From: Oligoflexus sp.
GTDB lineage: Bacteria > Bdellovibrionota_B > Oligoflexia > Oligoflexales > Oligoflexaceae
NCBI GenBank assembly: GCA_030151925.1
Contig: JASLCY010000294.1
Coordinates: forward strand, 1-10,413
Length of the DNA stretch: 10,413 bases
Reading direction: 5' to 3'
Of this stretch, positions 1 to 6,264 are shown in pieces. The notes beneath the pieces were generated by a model that saw only the letters and a program-made list of their open reading frames with translations, made no database searches and was not told the DNA's origin. Each line of letters opens with the position of its first letter. Position 1 is the first letter of the stretch. A program made the position numbers and the translations under genes.

Positions 1-15
1 AACAGGGACGGCGCC

Positions 16-1770
16 ATGGAAAGAAAATTAAGCATAGCGCTGGTTCTCGGCGCCGGACGCAGCAACCGTATCCTCGACGCCTTCGGTCCCTTGAGCCAGA
101 GCTTCGATCTCAAGGCGCTCGGCCTCCTGAGCAGCATCAGCTCCGAGAGCTATTGCACCGAGATCCCGCTGCAGACCTTCATCGAAGACCAGCATCTGCC
201 CGGCTTCCTCTTTGGCGCCGAGGATGAATTCCTGAAGGCCGACGTCATCGTCGCTTCCGGCATGCTCGAAGCTTCGACCTATCAGGCCTTCCGCCACGCG
301 TATAACAACCAGAAGCCCTTCCTCGTCTTCTGCCAGCGCGAAGACGACCTCAAAAAAGCGATGATGGAGCGCCCCGACGATTTCCAGGATTGCGTGAACA
401 ACGCGAGCGGCTTCCTCGCCTGCGGAGAGGAGATCGCCGATACCCTGGAATTCATGGGCTGTCCGCGCGAGCGCATCCTCCTGATGGAACCCGAAGTGAA
501 CGTCAAGAAGTTCGGCTTCCATGATAAATTGCACGCTAAATTCCGCGAATACCTCAAAGTGCAGGCGAACGACCTCCTGATCGTGAACCACCTCGCCGAG
601 GACAATAGCTCCCTCGAGCTCCTCGCGGCGCTGAAGATGCTCGAAGCCCTCGATCGTAAGACCTTCGACCGGGTCAGGCTCCTCTTCGTCGGCACGGCTT
701 CGACCAAAGACACCGTGAAATACCGCGCGGTCGATCTAGGCCTCTCGAGGTCCATCCTCTTCATCAGCCAGGATATTCGCCCGTTCTTCAATGATCTGAT
801 GTCGGCGACCGATCTCACGGTCTCCCTGAGCCGCAGCAGCGACCCGACCGAACACCTCCTCACGCTCCTCGAATCGATGGCCTGCGGCGCGGACGTGCTC
901 GTGCATAATCATCATACCCTCGCCCCCATCCTCGATGAATCGCATGTCGTGCAAAATCCCAGCACGCTGGCGCTCACCCTCCGCGACGTCCTCACGAAGC
1001 CGACGGCTCGGAAAGACGTGATCAACCTCGTGGAGCAGCACTACGGCCAGAAGGATATGGCCGATATTCTGCAAACTTTCCTTCTGGAGAAGGTGAGCGA
1101 GAAGCCGCTGCAACTGCCGCTCGCGACCGATTTCAATCAGGTGCAGGCTGCGCTGCAAAGCAAGGCGGCCGAGAGCCTCGATGCGTTCTTCGAAGCCTTT
1201 GAAGACGAAATGAAGAGATGGGGCTCGCACAGCGATTATCGCGGCCGTCTGCTGGCCTTGAAGGGCCAGGTGCATCTCAAGGCGAGCCAGTTCGAAGACG
1301 CGATGTCGTGTTTTGAGCTCTGCACGGCGGAAGAAAGCGTGCAGCGCGAAGCCTTCCTCGGCCTCGCCCGCATCTCGCTCTTCACGCATTCCAACGAAGA
1401 AGCCCTCGCCTTCTATCGCAAGGCCTTGGCGCTCAAACCCAACGACCCCGAGGCCCTCGGCGGCATCGGCAACGTCAACCGCAAAATCGGTATGGCGGAC
1501 GAAGCCGTGCACTGGCTCGGACGCAGCGTTCTGGTCGACACGGATAATACGCGGAATCTTGTGGCTCTGACGCAAGCCTGTACGGAAGTGGACGACCATG
1601 AGCGGGCGATCGATCTGCTCGAGCAGCTCAAAGTCCTGCTCGGCAATAAACCCGCTCTCGTGATGTGCCTGGGCCAGCTCTATTTTAAGGCCGGCAACAA
1701 CGAGAAGGGCAAAGAACTGGTGGATCTCGCGCTCGAGATCACAGGCCTGCCCTCTGCCCTACCCAACTGA
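16..1770 (+). CDS. GT-B glycosyltransferase-like protein with C-terminal TPR repeats
   Basis: The 584-residue protein looks like a cytoplasmic GT-B glycosyltransferase (GT4-like) fused to a TPR array. Residues 1-165 would be the acceptor-side Rossmann domain. Residues about 180-350 resemble the nucleotide-sugar domain, including LLESMACGADVLVHN (284-298), the counterpart of the usual 'LEAMACG-PV' signature. The second Glu of the E-x7-E pair is present (E286), but the first position is T278 with a Glu at 279, so the pair is shifted or lost. From about 410 to the end there are TPR-like helical pairs, clearest around 461-478 (EEALAFYRKALALKPNDP). The ATG is preceded by AGGGA. No signal peptide or membrane segment is seen. 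The gene converges with dut, leaving three bases between stop codons. Donor and acceptor are unknown. Protein glycosylation, possibly of flagellin encoded 4.5 kb away, is a guess. The family call is fairly secure; the function is not. Confidence 0.72.
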   Translation: MERKLSIALVLGAGRSNRILDAFGPLSQSFDLKALGLLSSISSESYCTEIPLQTFIEDQHLPGFLFGAEDEFLKADVIVASGMLEASTYQAFRHAYNNQKPFLVFCQREDDLKKAMMERPDDFQDCVNNASGFLACGEEIADTLEFMGCPRERILLMEPEVNVKKFGFHDKLHAKFREYLKVQANDLLIVNHLAEDNSSLELLAALKMLEALDRKTFDRVRLLFVGTASTKDTVKYRAVDLGLSRSILFISQDIRPFFNDLMSATDLTVSLSRSSDPTEHLLTLLESMACGADVLVHNHHTLAPILDESHVVQNPSTLALTLRDVLTKPTARKDVINLVEQHYGQKDMADILQTFLLEKVSEKPLQLPLATDFNQVQAALQSKAAESLDAFFEAFEDEMKRWGSHSDYRGRLLALKGQVHLKASQFEDAMSCFELCTAEESVQREAFLGLARISLFTHSNEEALAFYRKALALKPNDPEALGGIGNVNRKIGMADEAVHWLGRSVLVDTDNTRNLVALTQACTEVDDHERAIDLLEQLKVLLGNKPALVMCLGQLYFKAGNNEKGKELVDLALEITGLPSALPN

Positions 1771-1773
1771 ATC

Positions 1774-2202
1774 CTAGACGAGAGTCGATCCGAAACCGCC
1801 CGTTCTTTGGCCGCCGATAGGCAGGCCGGGGATACGGGCGATCAAGTTGAGGGCCATCTGCGCAAGGCGGTCGCCCTGCTGGATATAGAAGTTCTCCGTG
1901 CCGTGATTAATCATCAAAACGCCGATCTCATCGCGATAATCCGCATCGATCGTGCCGATGCCGTTGGCAAGCGAGATGCTCGATTTACGGGCGAGGCCGG
2001 AGCGGGCCCTGACCTGCAACTCAGGGATGAAACCTTCGGGAACGGCCTGCCAATCGACGCTTTCGATCCAAACGCCGGTCGGTACCAAGACCACTTTGCC
2101 AGGCGGGAGAAGAGCCGCTTCGCGTGCGACGAGGTCGCAGGCGGCGCTATGTTCCGTCATGTAAGCAGGCTGACATCCTTCGGTATATTTGAGTTTGAAC
2201 AT
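1774..2202 (-). CDS. dut: dUTP diphosphatase (dUTPase)
   Basis: This enzyme hydrolyses dUTP to dUMP and pyrophosphate, keeping uracil out of DNA and supplying dUMP for thymidylate synthesis. It is normally a cytoplasmic homotrimer. All five trimeric dUTPase motifs are visible in the 142-residue product: AACDLVA (20-26), RARSGLA (65-71), GTIDADYRDE (83-92) with the catalytic-type Asp at 86, GDRLAQ (110-115), and the glycine-rich tail RTGGFGST (133-140). In motif 3 the residue after YR is Asp instead of the usual Gly. I chose the ATG at 2202 because AAGGAG lies seven bases upstream and the protein then begins at the family's usual position. The frame stays open to an ATG at 2274, but that extension would run through the hairpin at 2235-2263. 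The gene is last in the rpsO-pnp-dut series and may depend on readthrough of that hairpin. Confidence 0.95.
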   Translation of the reverse strand: MFKLKYTEGCQPAYMTEHSAACDLVAREAALLPPGKVVLVPTGVWIESVDWQAVPEGFIPELQVRARSGLARKSSISLANGIGTIDADYRDEIGVLMINHGTENFYIQQGDRLAQMALNLIARIPGLPIGGQRTGGFGSTLV

Positions 2203-2231
2203 GGCGAGGCTCCTTAAGTTCAGGCGAATGC

Positions 2232-2263
2232 AAAGGGGCGCTGCCTCTGAGAAGCAGCGCCCC
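2232..2263 (-). terminator. GC-rich hairpin after pnp, probable intrinsic terminator or attenuator
   Basis: A perfect 10-bp stem pairs 2254-2263 with 2235-2244 around a 9-base loop. Read on the minus strand, the 3' arm is followed by only TTT before GC, so the T-tract is weak. It sits between the pnp stop and the dut ribosome site. It therefore probably terminates partially or protects the pnp 3' end, letting some transcripts continue into dut. The plus strand has no T-run and no upstream gene to end. Confidence 0.7.
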
Positions 2264-2285
2264 GAGCTTAACAAATTTTGCGGTT

Positions 2286-4373
2286 TTAGACAGTCGGCTT
2301 TTGGCCGAGAGCTTCTTTACGGCTCAATTTGATCTTACCCTGGCGATCCACGTCGATGATCTTCACGAGAACTTGTTCGCCCTCTTGAATGATATCGGTC
2401 ACGCGGTCGACCTTGCGGTTCTCGAGCTGCGAGATGTGGAGAAGGCCTTCGAGGCCTGGGCGGAGTTCGACGAACGCGCCGAAGTCCACGATCTTCTTCA
2501 CGGTGCCGAGAGCGATCGTACCGACTTCCGGTTCCGAGGTGATCGAACGAACGGCTTGTTTCGCGCGTTCCGCGGCCTTGCCATCCTGAGCGATGATGTT
2601 GACGGTACCGTCGTCGTTGATATCGATCTTCACGCCGAGTTCAGCCACGAGTTTCTTGATCGTCTTGCCGCCTGGGCCGATGAGATCGCGGATCTTGTCT
2701 TCTTTGATCTTCATTTGGAAGATTTGCGGCGCCCACTCGCTGATCTCCGCTGGAGCGTTGATCGTGTTCACGAGCTTCTGCAGGATGAACTGACGACCTT
2801 GGCGAGCTTGTTCCAGGGCTTCACGAAGAACGGTGGTGGAGATGCCGGCGATCTTGATGTCCATCTGGAGCGCGGTGATGCCTTCCTGTCCGCCAGTTAC
2901 CTTGAAGTCCATATCGCCGAGGTGATCCTCGTCGCCGAGGATGTCGGAGAGGACGGCGTACTTGTCGCCTTCCATGATCAGGCCCATCGCGATGCCCGCA
3001 ACAGGTTGTTTGATCGGCACGCCGGCGTCGAGAAGGGCCATCGTACCGGCGCATACGGTCGCCATCGACGACGAACCGTTCGATTCGAGGACTTCCGACA
3101 CGAGGCGGACGGTGTAGTTGAATTTAGTTTTGTCTGGGACCACTGCGGACAGGGCTTTTTCCGCGAGCGCGCCGTGACCGACTTCGCGACGGCCGAGGCC
3201 GCGGAGAGGACGGGCTTCACCGACCGAGTAGGGCGGGAAGTTGTAGTGCAGCATGAAGTGCTTCGAGCCCTGGGGATTCGTGATCGAATCCATTCTCTGC
3301 TCGTCTTCGCCCGAACCGAGGGTTACGGTCGCGAGAGCCTGGGTTTCGCCGCGGGTGAAGAGCGCCGAACCGTGCGTTCTCTTGAGGACCTTGGTCTCGC
3401 AGGTGATCTTACGGATATCGGTGAACGAACGGCCATCGATACGGCGTTTTTCGTCGAGGATCATCGAACGCATCGTATCGTACTGGAGGCGTTCGAGGGC
3501 CGCTGCGAGGCCCTTGGCGGTCGCGCCGTCGTTGTCAGGGTTGAGCTCTTCCGCGAGTCTGGCTTTGATTTCGCGGATAGCTTTTTGGCGGGATTGCTTC
3601 TCTTTGATGACGAGAGCATCGCGGACCAAGCCCTTCGCTACGCCCGAAGCTTTTCTGTAAAGCTCATCAGCGCCTTCGTCCGACACGAGCTCTTTCTTGG
3701 TTTTGCCGATCTCTTTCTGGATCTGGAGCTGCATCTCGAAGAGCGGCTTCATCGCGTTGTGCGCGAAGGAGATCGCTTCGATCATTTCATTTTCGGAAAG
3801 GAAGTTCGCGGCCGCTTCGACCATCAGCACAGCGTCCGGAGTCGCTGCGATTGTCAAATCGAGATCGCCTTCTTGACCTGGCAGTGGATCGATGATGAGT
3901 TGGCCATCTTTGCGGCCTATGCGAAGTGACGCAACAGGGCCGTTGAAAGGAATGTCGCTGATCACCAAAGCCGTACTAGCACCGGCCAAAGCGAGTGGAG
4001 CTGGGTGGTGCAGCGGGTCGAGAGACATCACAGTCGCGATGACTTGGGTTTCGTTGAGGAAACCTTCAGGGAAACAAGGGCGAAGAGGACGGTCGATAAC
4101 GCGCGAAGTCAGGACTTCGAGTTCGCTTGGTTTGGTCTCGCGCTTAATAAAACCGCCGGGTATACGACCGGCGGCATAGAATTTCTCGATGTAATCCACG
4201 CTCAAAGGGAAGAAATCCTGCCCTTCTTTAGCGGAATCGGCCGCGCAGACCGTCACAAGGACTTGGGTATCGCCGCAGGTGACCATAACAGAGCCGTTGG
4301 CCTGTTTTGCGAATTTGTTGAATTCAAAGCGGATTGTCTTGTCGCCGACTAAGACTTCTTTGATGACAGACAT
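2286..4373 (-). CDS. pnp: Polyribonucleotide nucleotidyltransferase (PNPase)
   Basis: PNPase is a trimeric 3'-5' exoribonuclease that uses phosphate to degrade RNA, releasing nucleoside diphosphates, and can also add 3' tails. The 695-residue length is normal. In order there are a first RNase PH domain (about 1-145, with FFPLSVDY at 54-61), a helical linker, a second RNase PH domain (about 310-545), a KH domain (556-615, GPGG loop at 566-569) and an S1 domain (618-690). The metal-binding set matching E. coli D486/D492/K494 is intact as D483, D489 and K491 in GDEDHLGDMDFK. The loop Arg pair of E. coli (R79-R80) is K78-R79 here. The ATG has GGAG ten bases upstream, and no upstream in-frame start is as good. 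The gene follows rpsO after 113 bases containing a long hairpin, the classic arrangement in which PNPase controls its own mRNA. Identification is secure; autoregulation is inferred. Confidence 0.98.
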   Translation of the reverse strand: MSVIKEVLVGDKTIRFEFNKFAKQANGSVMVTCGDTQVLVTVCAADSAKEGQDFFPLSVDYIEKFYAAGRIPGGFIKRETKPSELEVLTSRVIDRPLRPCFPEGFLNETQVIATVMSLDPLHHPAPLALAGASTALVISDIPFNGPVASLRIGRKDGQLIIDPLPGQEGDLDLTIAATPDAVLMVEAAANFLSENEMIEAISFAHNAMKPLFEMQLQIQKEIGKTKKELVSDEGADELYRKASGVAKGLVRDALVIKEKQSRQKAIREIKARLAEELNPDNDGATAKGLAAALERLQYDTMRSMILDEKRRIDGRSFTDIRKITCETKVLKRTHGSALFTRGETQALATVTLGSGEDEQRMDSITNPQGSKHFMLHYNFPPYSVGEARPLRGLGRREVGHGALAEKALSAVVPDKTKFNYTVRLVSEVLESNGSSSMATVCAGTMALLDAGVPIKQPVAGIAMGLIMEGDKYAVLSDILGDEDHLGDMDFKVTGGQEGITALQMDIKIAGISTTVLREALEQARQGRQFILQKLVNTINAPAEISEWAPQIFQMKIKEDKIRDLIGPGGKTIKKLVAELGVKIDINDDGTVNIIAQDGKAAERAKQAVRSITSEPEVGTIALGTVKKIVDFGAFVELRPGLEGLLHISQLENRKVDRVTDIIQEGEQVLVKIIDVDRQGKIKLSRKEALGQKPTV

Positions 4374-4392
4374 CAGGCATTCACTCCAATCG

Positions 4393-4407
4393 AGGCTGAA
4401 TCAGCCT
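4393..4407 (-). promoter_or_regulatory. Small palindrome just upstream of the pnp ribosome site
   Basis: A 15-base sequence with seven-base arms (AGGCTGA/TCAGCCT) around one central base lies six bases upstream of the pnp GGAG on the minus strand. As RNA it would fold to a stem of about five pairs with a short loop. It could influence translation or protein binding at the pnp start. There is no direct evidence of function. Confidence 0.35.
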
Positions 4408-4413
4408 AAAATT

Positions 4414-4468
4414 AAAAACGTCTTTATTCCAGCCAACACTATCAAGATATTGGCAAGAGATAAAGACG
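4414..4468 (-). terminator. Long rpsO-pnp intergenic hairpin with T-run
   Basis: On the minus strand an outer 9-bp perfect stem (4460-4468 with 4419-4427) encloses a small asymmetric internal loop. Inside it is an inner 8-bp stem (4447-4454 with 4432-4439, two G-T wobbles) with a 7-base loop. The outer stem is followed directly by TTTTT (4418-4414), which fits an intrinsic terminator ending most rpsO transcripts. The extended, interrupted duplex also resembles the RNase III target between rpsO and pnp in E. coli, where cleavage starts PNPase autoregulation. The structure is seen in the sequence. The dual role is inference from position. Confidence 0.78.
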
Positions 4469-4486
4469 CTTTGGGAAAGGTAAAAT

Positions 4487-4756
4487 TTATTTACGAAGGC
4501 CAAGATCAGCGATGAGCTTCTTGTACGCGTTCGCGTCTTTGCCCTTGAGATATGTGAGGAGGCGCTTACGTTGACCTACGAGTTTGAGCAGGCCGAGGCG
4601 CGAGTGGTGATCTTTCGTGTGAGTCTTGAAGTGCTCGTTGAGTTGCGCGAGACGTTTCGTCATCAATGCAATCTGTACTTCAGGTGAGCCAGTGTCACCA
4701 GCCTTACGACCAAATTGTGCAAGAACTTCGCTGGTTTGCGTCTGGTTCAAAGCCAT
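4487..4756 (-). CDS. rpsO: 30S ribosomal protein S15
   Basis: S15 binds the central domain of 16S rRNA early in small-subunit assembly, at the three-way junction of helices 20-22. The 89-residue length is exactly typical, and the sequence is recognisable throughout: [15 protein letters not shown] (22-36), HTKDHHSR (46-53), [10 protein letters not shown] (61-70) and the C-terminal LGLRK. In the normally DHHSRRGLL-like rRNA-contact segment, position 54 is Leu instead of the common second Arg, a small oddity. The ATG at 4756 has an AGGAAGGA-type ribosome site. It is the first gene of the minus-strand block with pnp and dut, and diverges from cdnL. In E. coli S15 represses its own mRNA; leader hairpins here could serve the same purpose, but that is untested. 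Confidence 0.98.
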   Translation of the reverse strand: MALNQTQTSEVLAQFGRKAGDTGSPEVQIALMTKRLAQLNEHFKTHTKDHHSRLGLLKLVGQRKRLLTYLKGKDANAYKKLIADLGLRK

Positions 4757-4806
4757 TACTATATCCTTCCTAAAAAGCCAAAAAAGCGAATTATCAAGGT
4801 CACTTT

Positions 4807-4824
4807 AGCCTTCAATGGAAGGCT
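4807..4824 (-). promoter_or_regulatory. Hairpin in the rpsO upstream region
   Basis: A perfect 7-bp inverted repeat with a 4-base loop lies about 50 bases upstream of rpsO, next to the C/G-run stretch 4826-4842. If transcription starts upstream of it, the hairpin would be part of the rpsO leader, where S15 autoregulatory structures occur in other bacteria. Neither flank has a T-run, so a terminator is unlikely. No clear sigma-70 promoter for rpsO was found. A weak candidate, TTGAAG (4815-4810) and GATAAT (4795-4790), has a 14-base spacer, which is too short for comfort. Confidence 0.35.
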
Positions 4825-4976
4825 TCCCCGGGGTTTTGGGGCCACGTAAGCAGGCAAAGTAATCAAAGCCACCCCAGAATGCAAGCACTCTTCGCGGACT
4901 TAACTCATGCCTTTCAGACAGATAGAGACTCGCTATGCCGGTCTCTTTTGGAATTATTGATATTTTGGTTTAAACA

Positions 4977-5005
4977 TTGACAAATACCAGTTGGTTTGAC
5001 ATAAA
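4977..5005 (+). promoter_or_regulatory. Sigma-70-type promoter for cdnL
   Basis: A perfect -35 hexamer TTGACA (4977-4982) is followed by a 17-base spacer and CATAAA (5000-5005), which matches four of six -10 positions. Transcription would begin near 5012 and give a leader of about 40 bases containing a short CTAGC/GCTAG hairpin (5023-5035) before the ribosome site. Reading TTG at 4977 as a start codon for the downstream frame would mistake this promoter element for coding sequence. Confidence 0.72.
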
Positions 5006-5051
5006 ACGTCGAACTTGCGTAGCTAGCTTGGCTAGTTTTGGAGGTGCTCTG

Positions 5052-5546
5052 ATGAGTTTTGCAGCGGGTCATAAGGTCGTTCATAAGACCCATGGCGTTG
5101 GTGTCATCCAGGGAACCGAGGTCCTCGCCCTCGGCGGTCAGCCTCAAGACTATTATATTCTCAGGATCATCGAGAGCGGCCTCATGGTCCGTTTCCCGAA
5201 GACCAGCCAAGGTCTCATCCGTGAACTCGTCAATGACGATGACATCGGCAATATCGTTAAGATCCTCCGCAGCAATCCCAAGACCTATTCCACCATCTGG
5301 AACCGTCGGAAGAAGGAATTCTCCGACAAGATCCGTTCCGGCTCGGTCTTCGAGATCGCCGAAGTCCTGCGCGACCTCGTCGGCAAAGATAAGCTCCGCG
5401 TGCCGTCGTTTGGCGAACGCGAGATGATCGAACGCGCTCGCGCCCGTCTGGTCAGTGAGATCATGGCCGCCAAAAACAGCGAGATCGCCGCCGCCGAGGC
5501 GATGATCGACCAAGCCCTCGACGAACTTCAGCAAGCTAGCTCTTGA
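5052..5546 (+). CDS. cdnL: CarD/CdnL-family RNA polymerase-binding transcription factor
   Basis: CdnL/CarD proteins bind the RNA polymerase beta subunit and stabilise open promoter complexes, notably at rRNA and other housekeeping promoters. The 164-residue product has the TRCF-like beta domain at about 1-60 (FAAGHKVVHKTHGVGVIQ, then YYILRI) and a helical DNA-contacting domain at 70-160. W83 in IWNRRKKEF aligns by eye with the conserved wedge Trp (W85 of M. tuberculosis CarD). It is followed by the family pattern SG-x5-IAEVLRDL (96-109) and a GEREMIERAR helix. The ATG at 5052 is chosen because GGAGGT lies six bases upstream and the protein then starts where the family does. The frame extends back to a TTG at 4977, but that is the -35 element. 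The HMG-like extension of M. xanthus CarD itself is absent, so the short CdnL type is the better name. Confidence 0.93.
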   Translation: MSFAAGHKVVHKTHGVGVIQGTEVLALGGQPQDYYILRIIESGLMVRFPKTSQGLIRELVNDDDIGNIVKILRSNPKTYSTIWNRRKKEFSDKIRSGSVFEIAEVLRDLVGKDKLRVPSFGEREMIERARARLVSEIMAAKNSEIAAAEAMIDQALDELQQASS

Positions 5547-5607
5547 GCCCTAGCCTACCTCGATAGTAGAACGGTGAGTGGACTTCCGGATTGGAGAAGG
5601 CGCTCAC

Positions 5608-6240
5608 ATGAAAATCATCAATGTCATGGCATCCAGTCTCGACGGCCGCATCGGCGTCCACGATCGGGAAGGCGACGCCGAACGGCAAAACGCCGGCGTC
5701 TCCAATGCCGAGGACCAACGCCTCCTCCGGAAACACATCGAAGGCTCGGACGCTATCATCGTCGGCGCCTCCTCGATCCGTTCCAACGGCTCCTGCCTCG
5801 ACCATCCTTCGCGTTCAGGCCGCCCTCCCGTCTGGTTTATCTATGCCCAGAACCCTTTGCCCGAATCCTACGGCTTCTGGGAGCAAAAGCACATCCGCCG
5901 CGTGCTCGTCTCGCCCAGGCCTCTTCCCCTCGTGCCCGGAAGCGGCGTCGAGAACCTCGTCTTCGGCTCGGAGCATCCCGCGCTCTTCCTGGTCGATCAT
6001 TTGAAAAAAGCAGGTTTTGACACCTGTCTGCTTTTTGGCGGCGGCGTGATCAACAGCTGGTATTACGAGGCGAAGCTGGTCGACGGGCTCGAGCTTACTC
6101 TCGCGCCGCTCTTCATCGGCAAGGCTCCCGCCCCTTTCCTGGTGGCTCCCAAGCTCTCTCATGCAGTGCAATTTTTGCTCAATTCTTCTCACGTTCATGA
6201 AAGTTTCGTATTCTTAAGCTATGGCGTAATCTATAAGTAG
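5608..6240 (+). CDS. RibD C-terminal/DHFR-like reductase, stand-alone
   Basis: The 210-residue protein matches the RibD_C (bacterial bifunctional deaminase-reductase C-terminal) fold, an NADPH-dependent DHFR-like reductase. Visible signatures are NVMASSLDGRIG (5-16), SNAEDQRLLR (32-41) followed by SDAIIVGASSIRSN (47-60), and the cofactor-site glycines in LLFGGGVINS (141-150) leading to GLELTLAPLFIG (160-171). It lacks the zinc deaminase domain of full-length RibD, so it could be a separate pyrimidine reductase of riboflavin synthesis, an alternative dihydrofolate reductase, or a reductase for another substrate. The ATG is chosen for GGAGAAGG seven bases upstream. A GTG at 5578 in the same frame has no such support. 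It lies 61 bases after cdnL and 24 bases before flagellin, with no terminator seen on either side, so co-transcription is possible. Family is firm; substrate is open. Confidence 0.85.
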   Translation: MKIINVMASSLDGRIGVHDREGDAERQNAGVSNAEDQRLLRKHIEGSDAIIVGASSIRSNGSCLDHPSRSGRPPVWFIYAQNPLPESYGFWEQKHIRRVLVSPRPLPLVPGSGVENLVFGSEHPALFLVDHLKKAGFDTCLLFGGGVINSWYYEAKLVDGLELTLAPLFIGKAPAPFLVAPKLSHAVQFLLNSSHVHESFVFLSYGVIYK

Positions 6241-6264
6241 TACCCGGATAAAGGTGCGCGCTCC

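Noticed and set aside
736..1599. Minus-strand open frame of 287 codons inside the glycosyltransferase gene
   Set aside because: It mirrors the plus-strand coding frame, has no clear ribosome site and no family resemblance.
1723..1740. Perfect 7-bp inverted repeat with 4-base loop near the glycosyltransferase 3' end, considered as a dut terminator
   Set aside because: It lies in coding sequence about 35 bases beyond the dut stop, is explained by the codons for DLALEI, and has no T-run on the minus strand.
2203..2274. Extended dut start at the ATG at 2274
   Set aside because: The extra 24 residues would be encoded by the GC-rich hairpin and the real ribosome site, and they precede the normal dUTPase N-terminus.
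2301..3929. Long open frame (542 codons) on the plus strand opposite pnp
   Set aside because: It is antisense to an unmistakable PNPase. Its composition (Asp/Glu/Arg/Phe-rich, low complexity) is what a codon-biased gene gives on its opposite strand, and it shows no recognisable domain.
4977..5051. Extended cdnL start at the TTG at 4977
   Set aside because: That TTG is part of a perfect -35 hexamer; the GGAGGT and family N-terminus point to 5052.
4914..5534. Minus-strand open frame covering cdnL
   Set aside because: It is a shadow of cdnL; the plus-strand protein is a clear CarD-family member with a good promoter and ribosome site.
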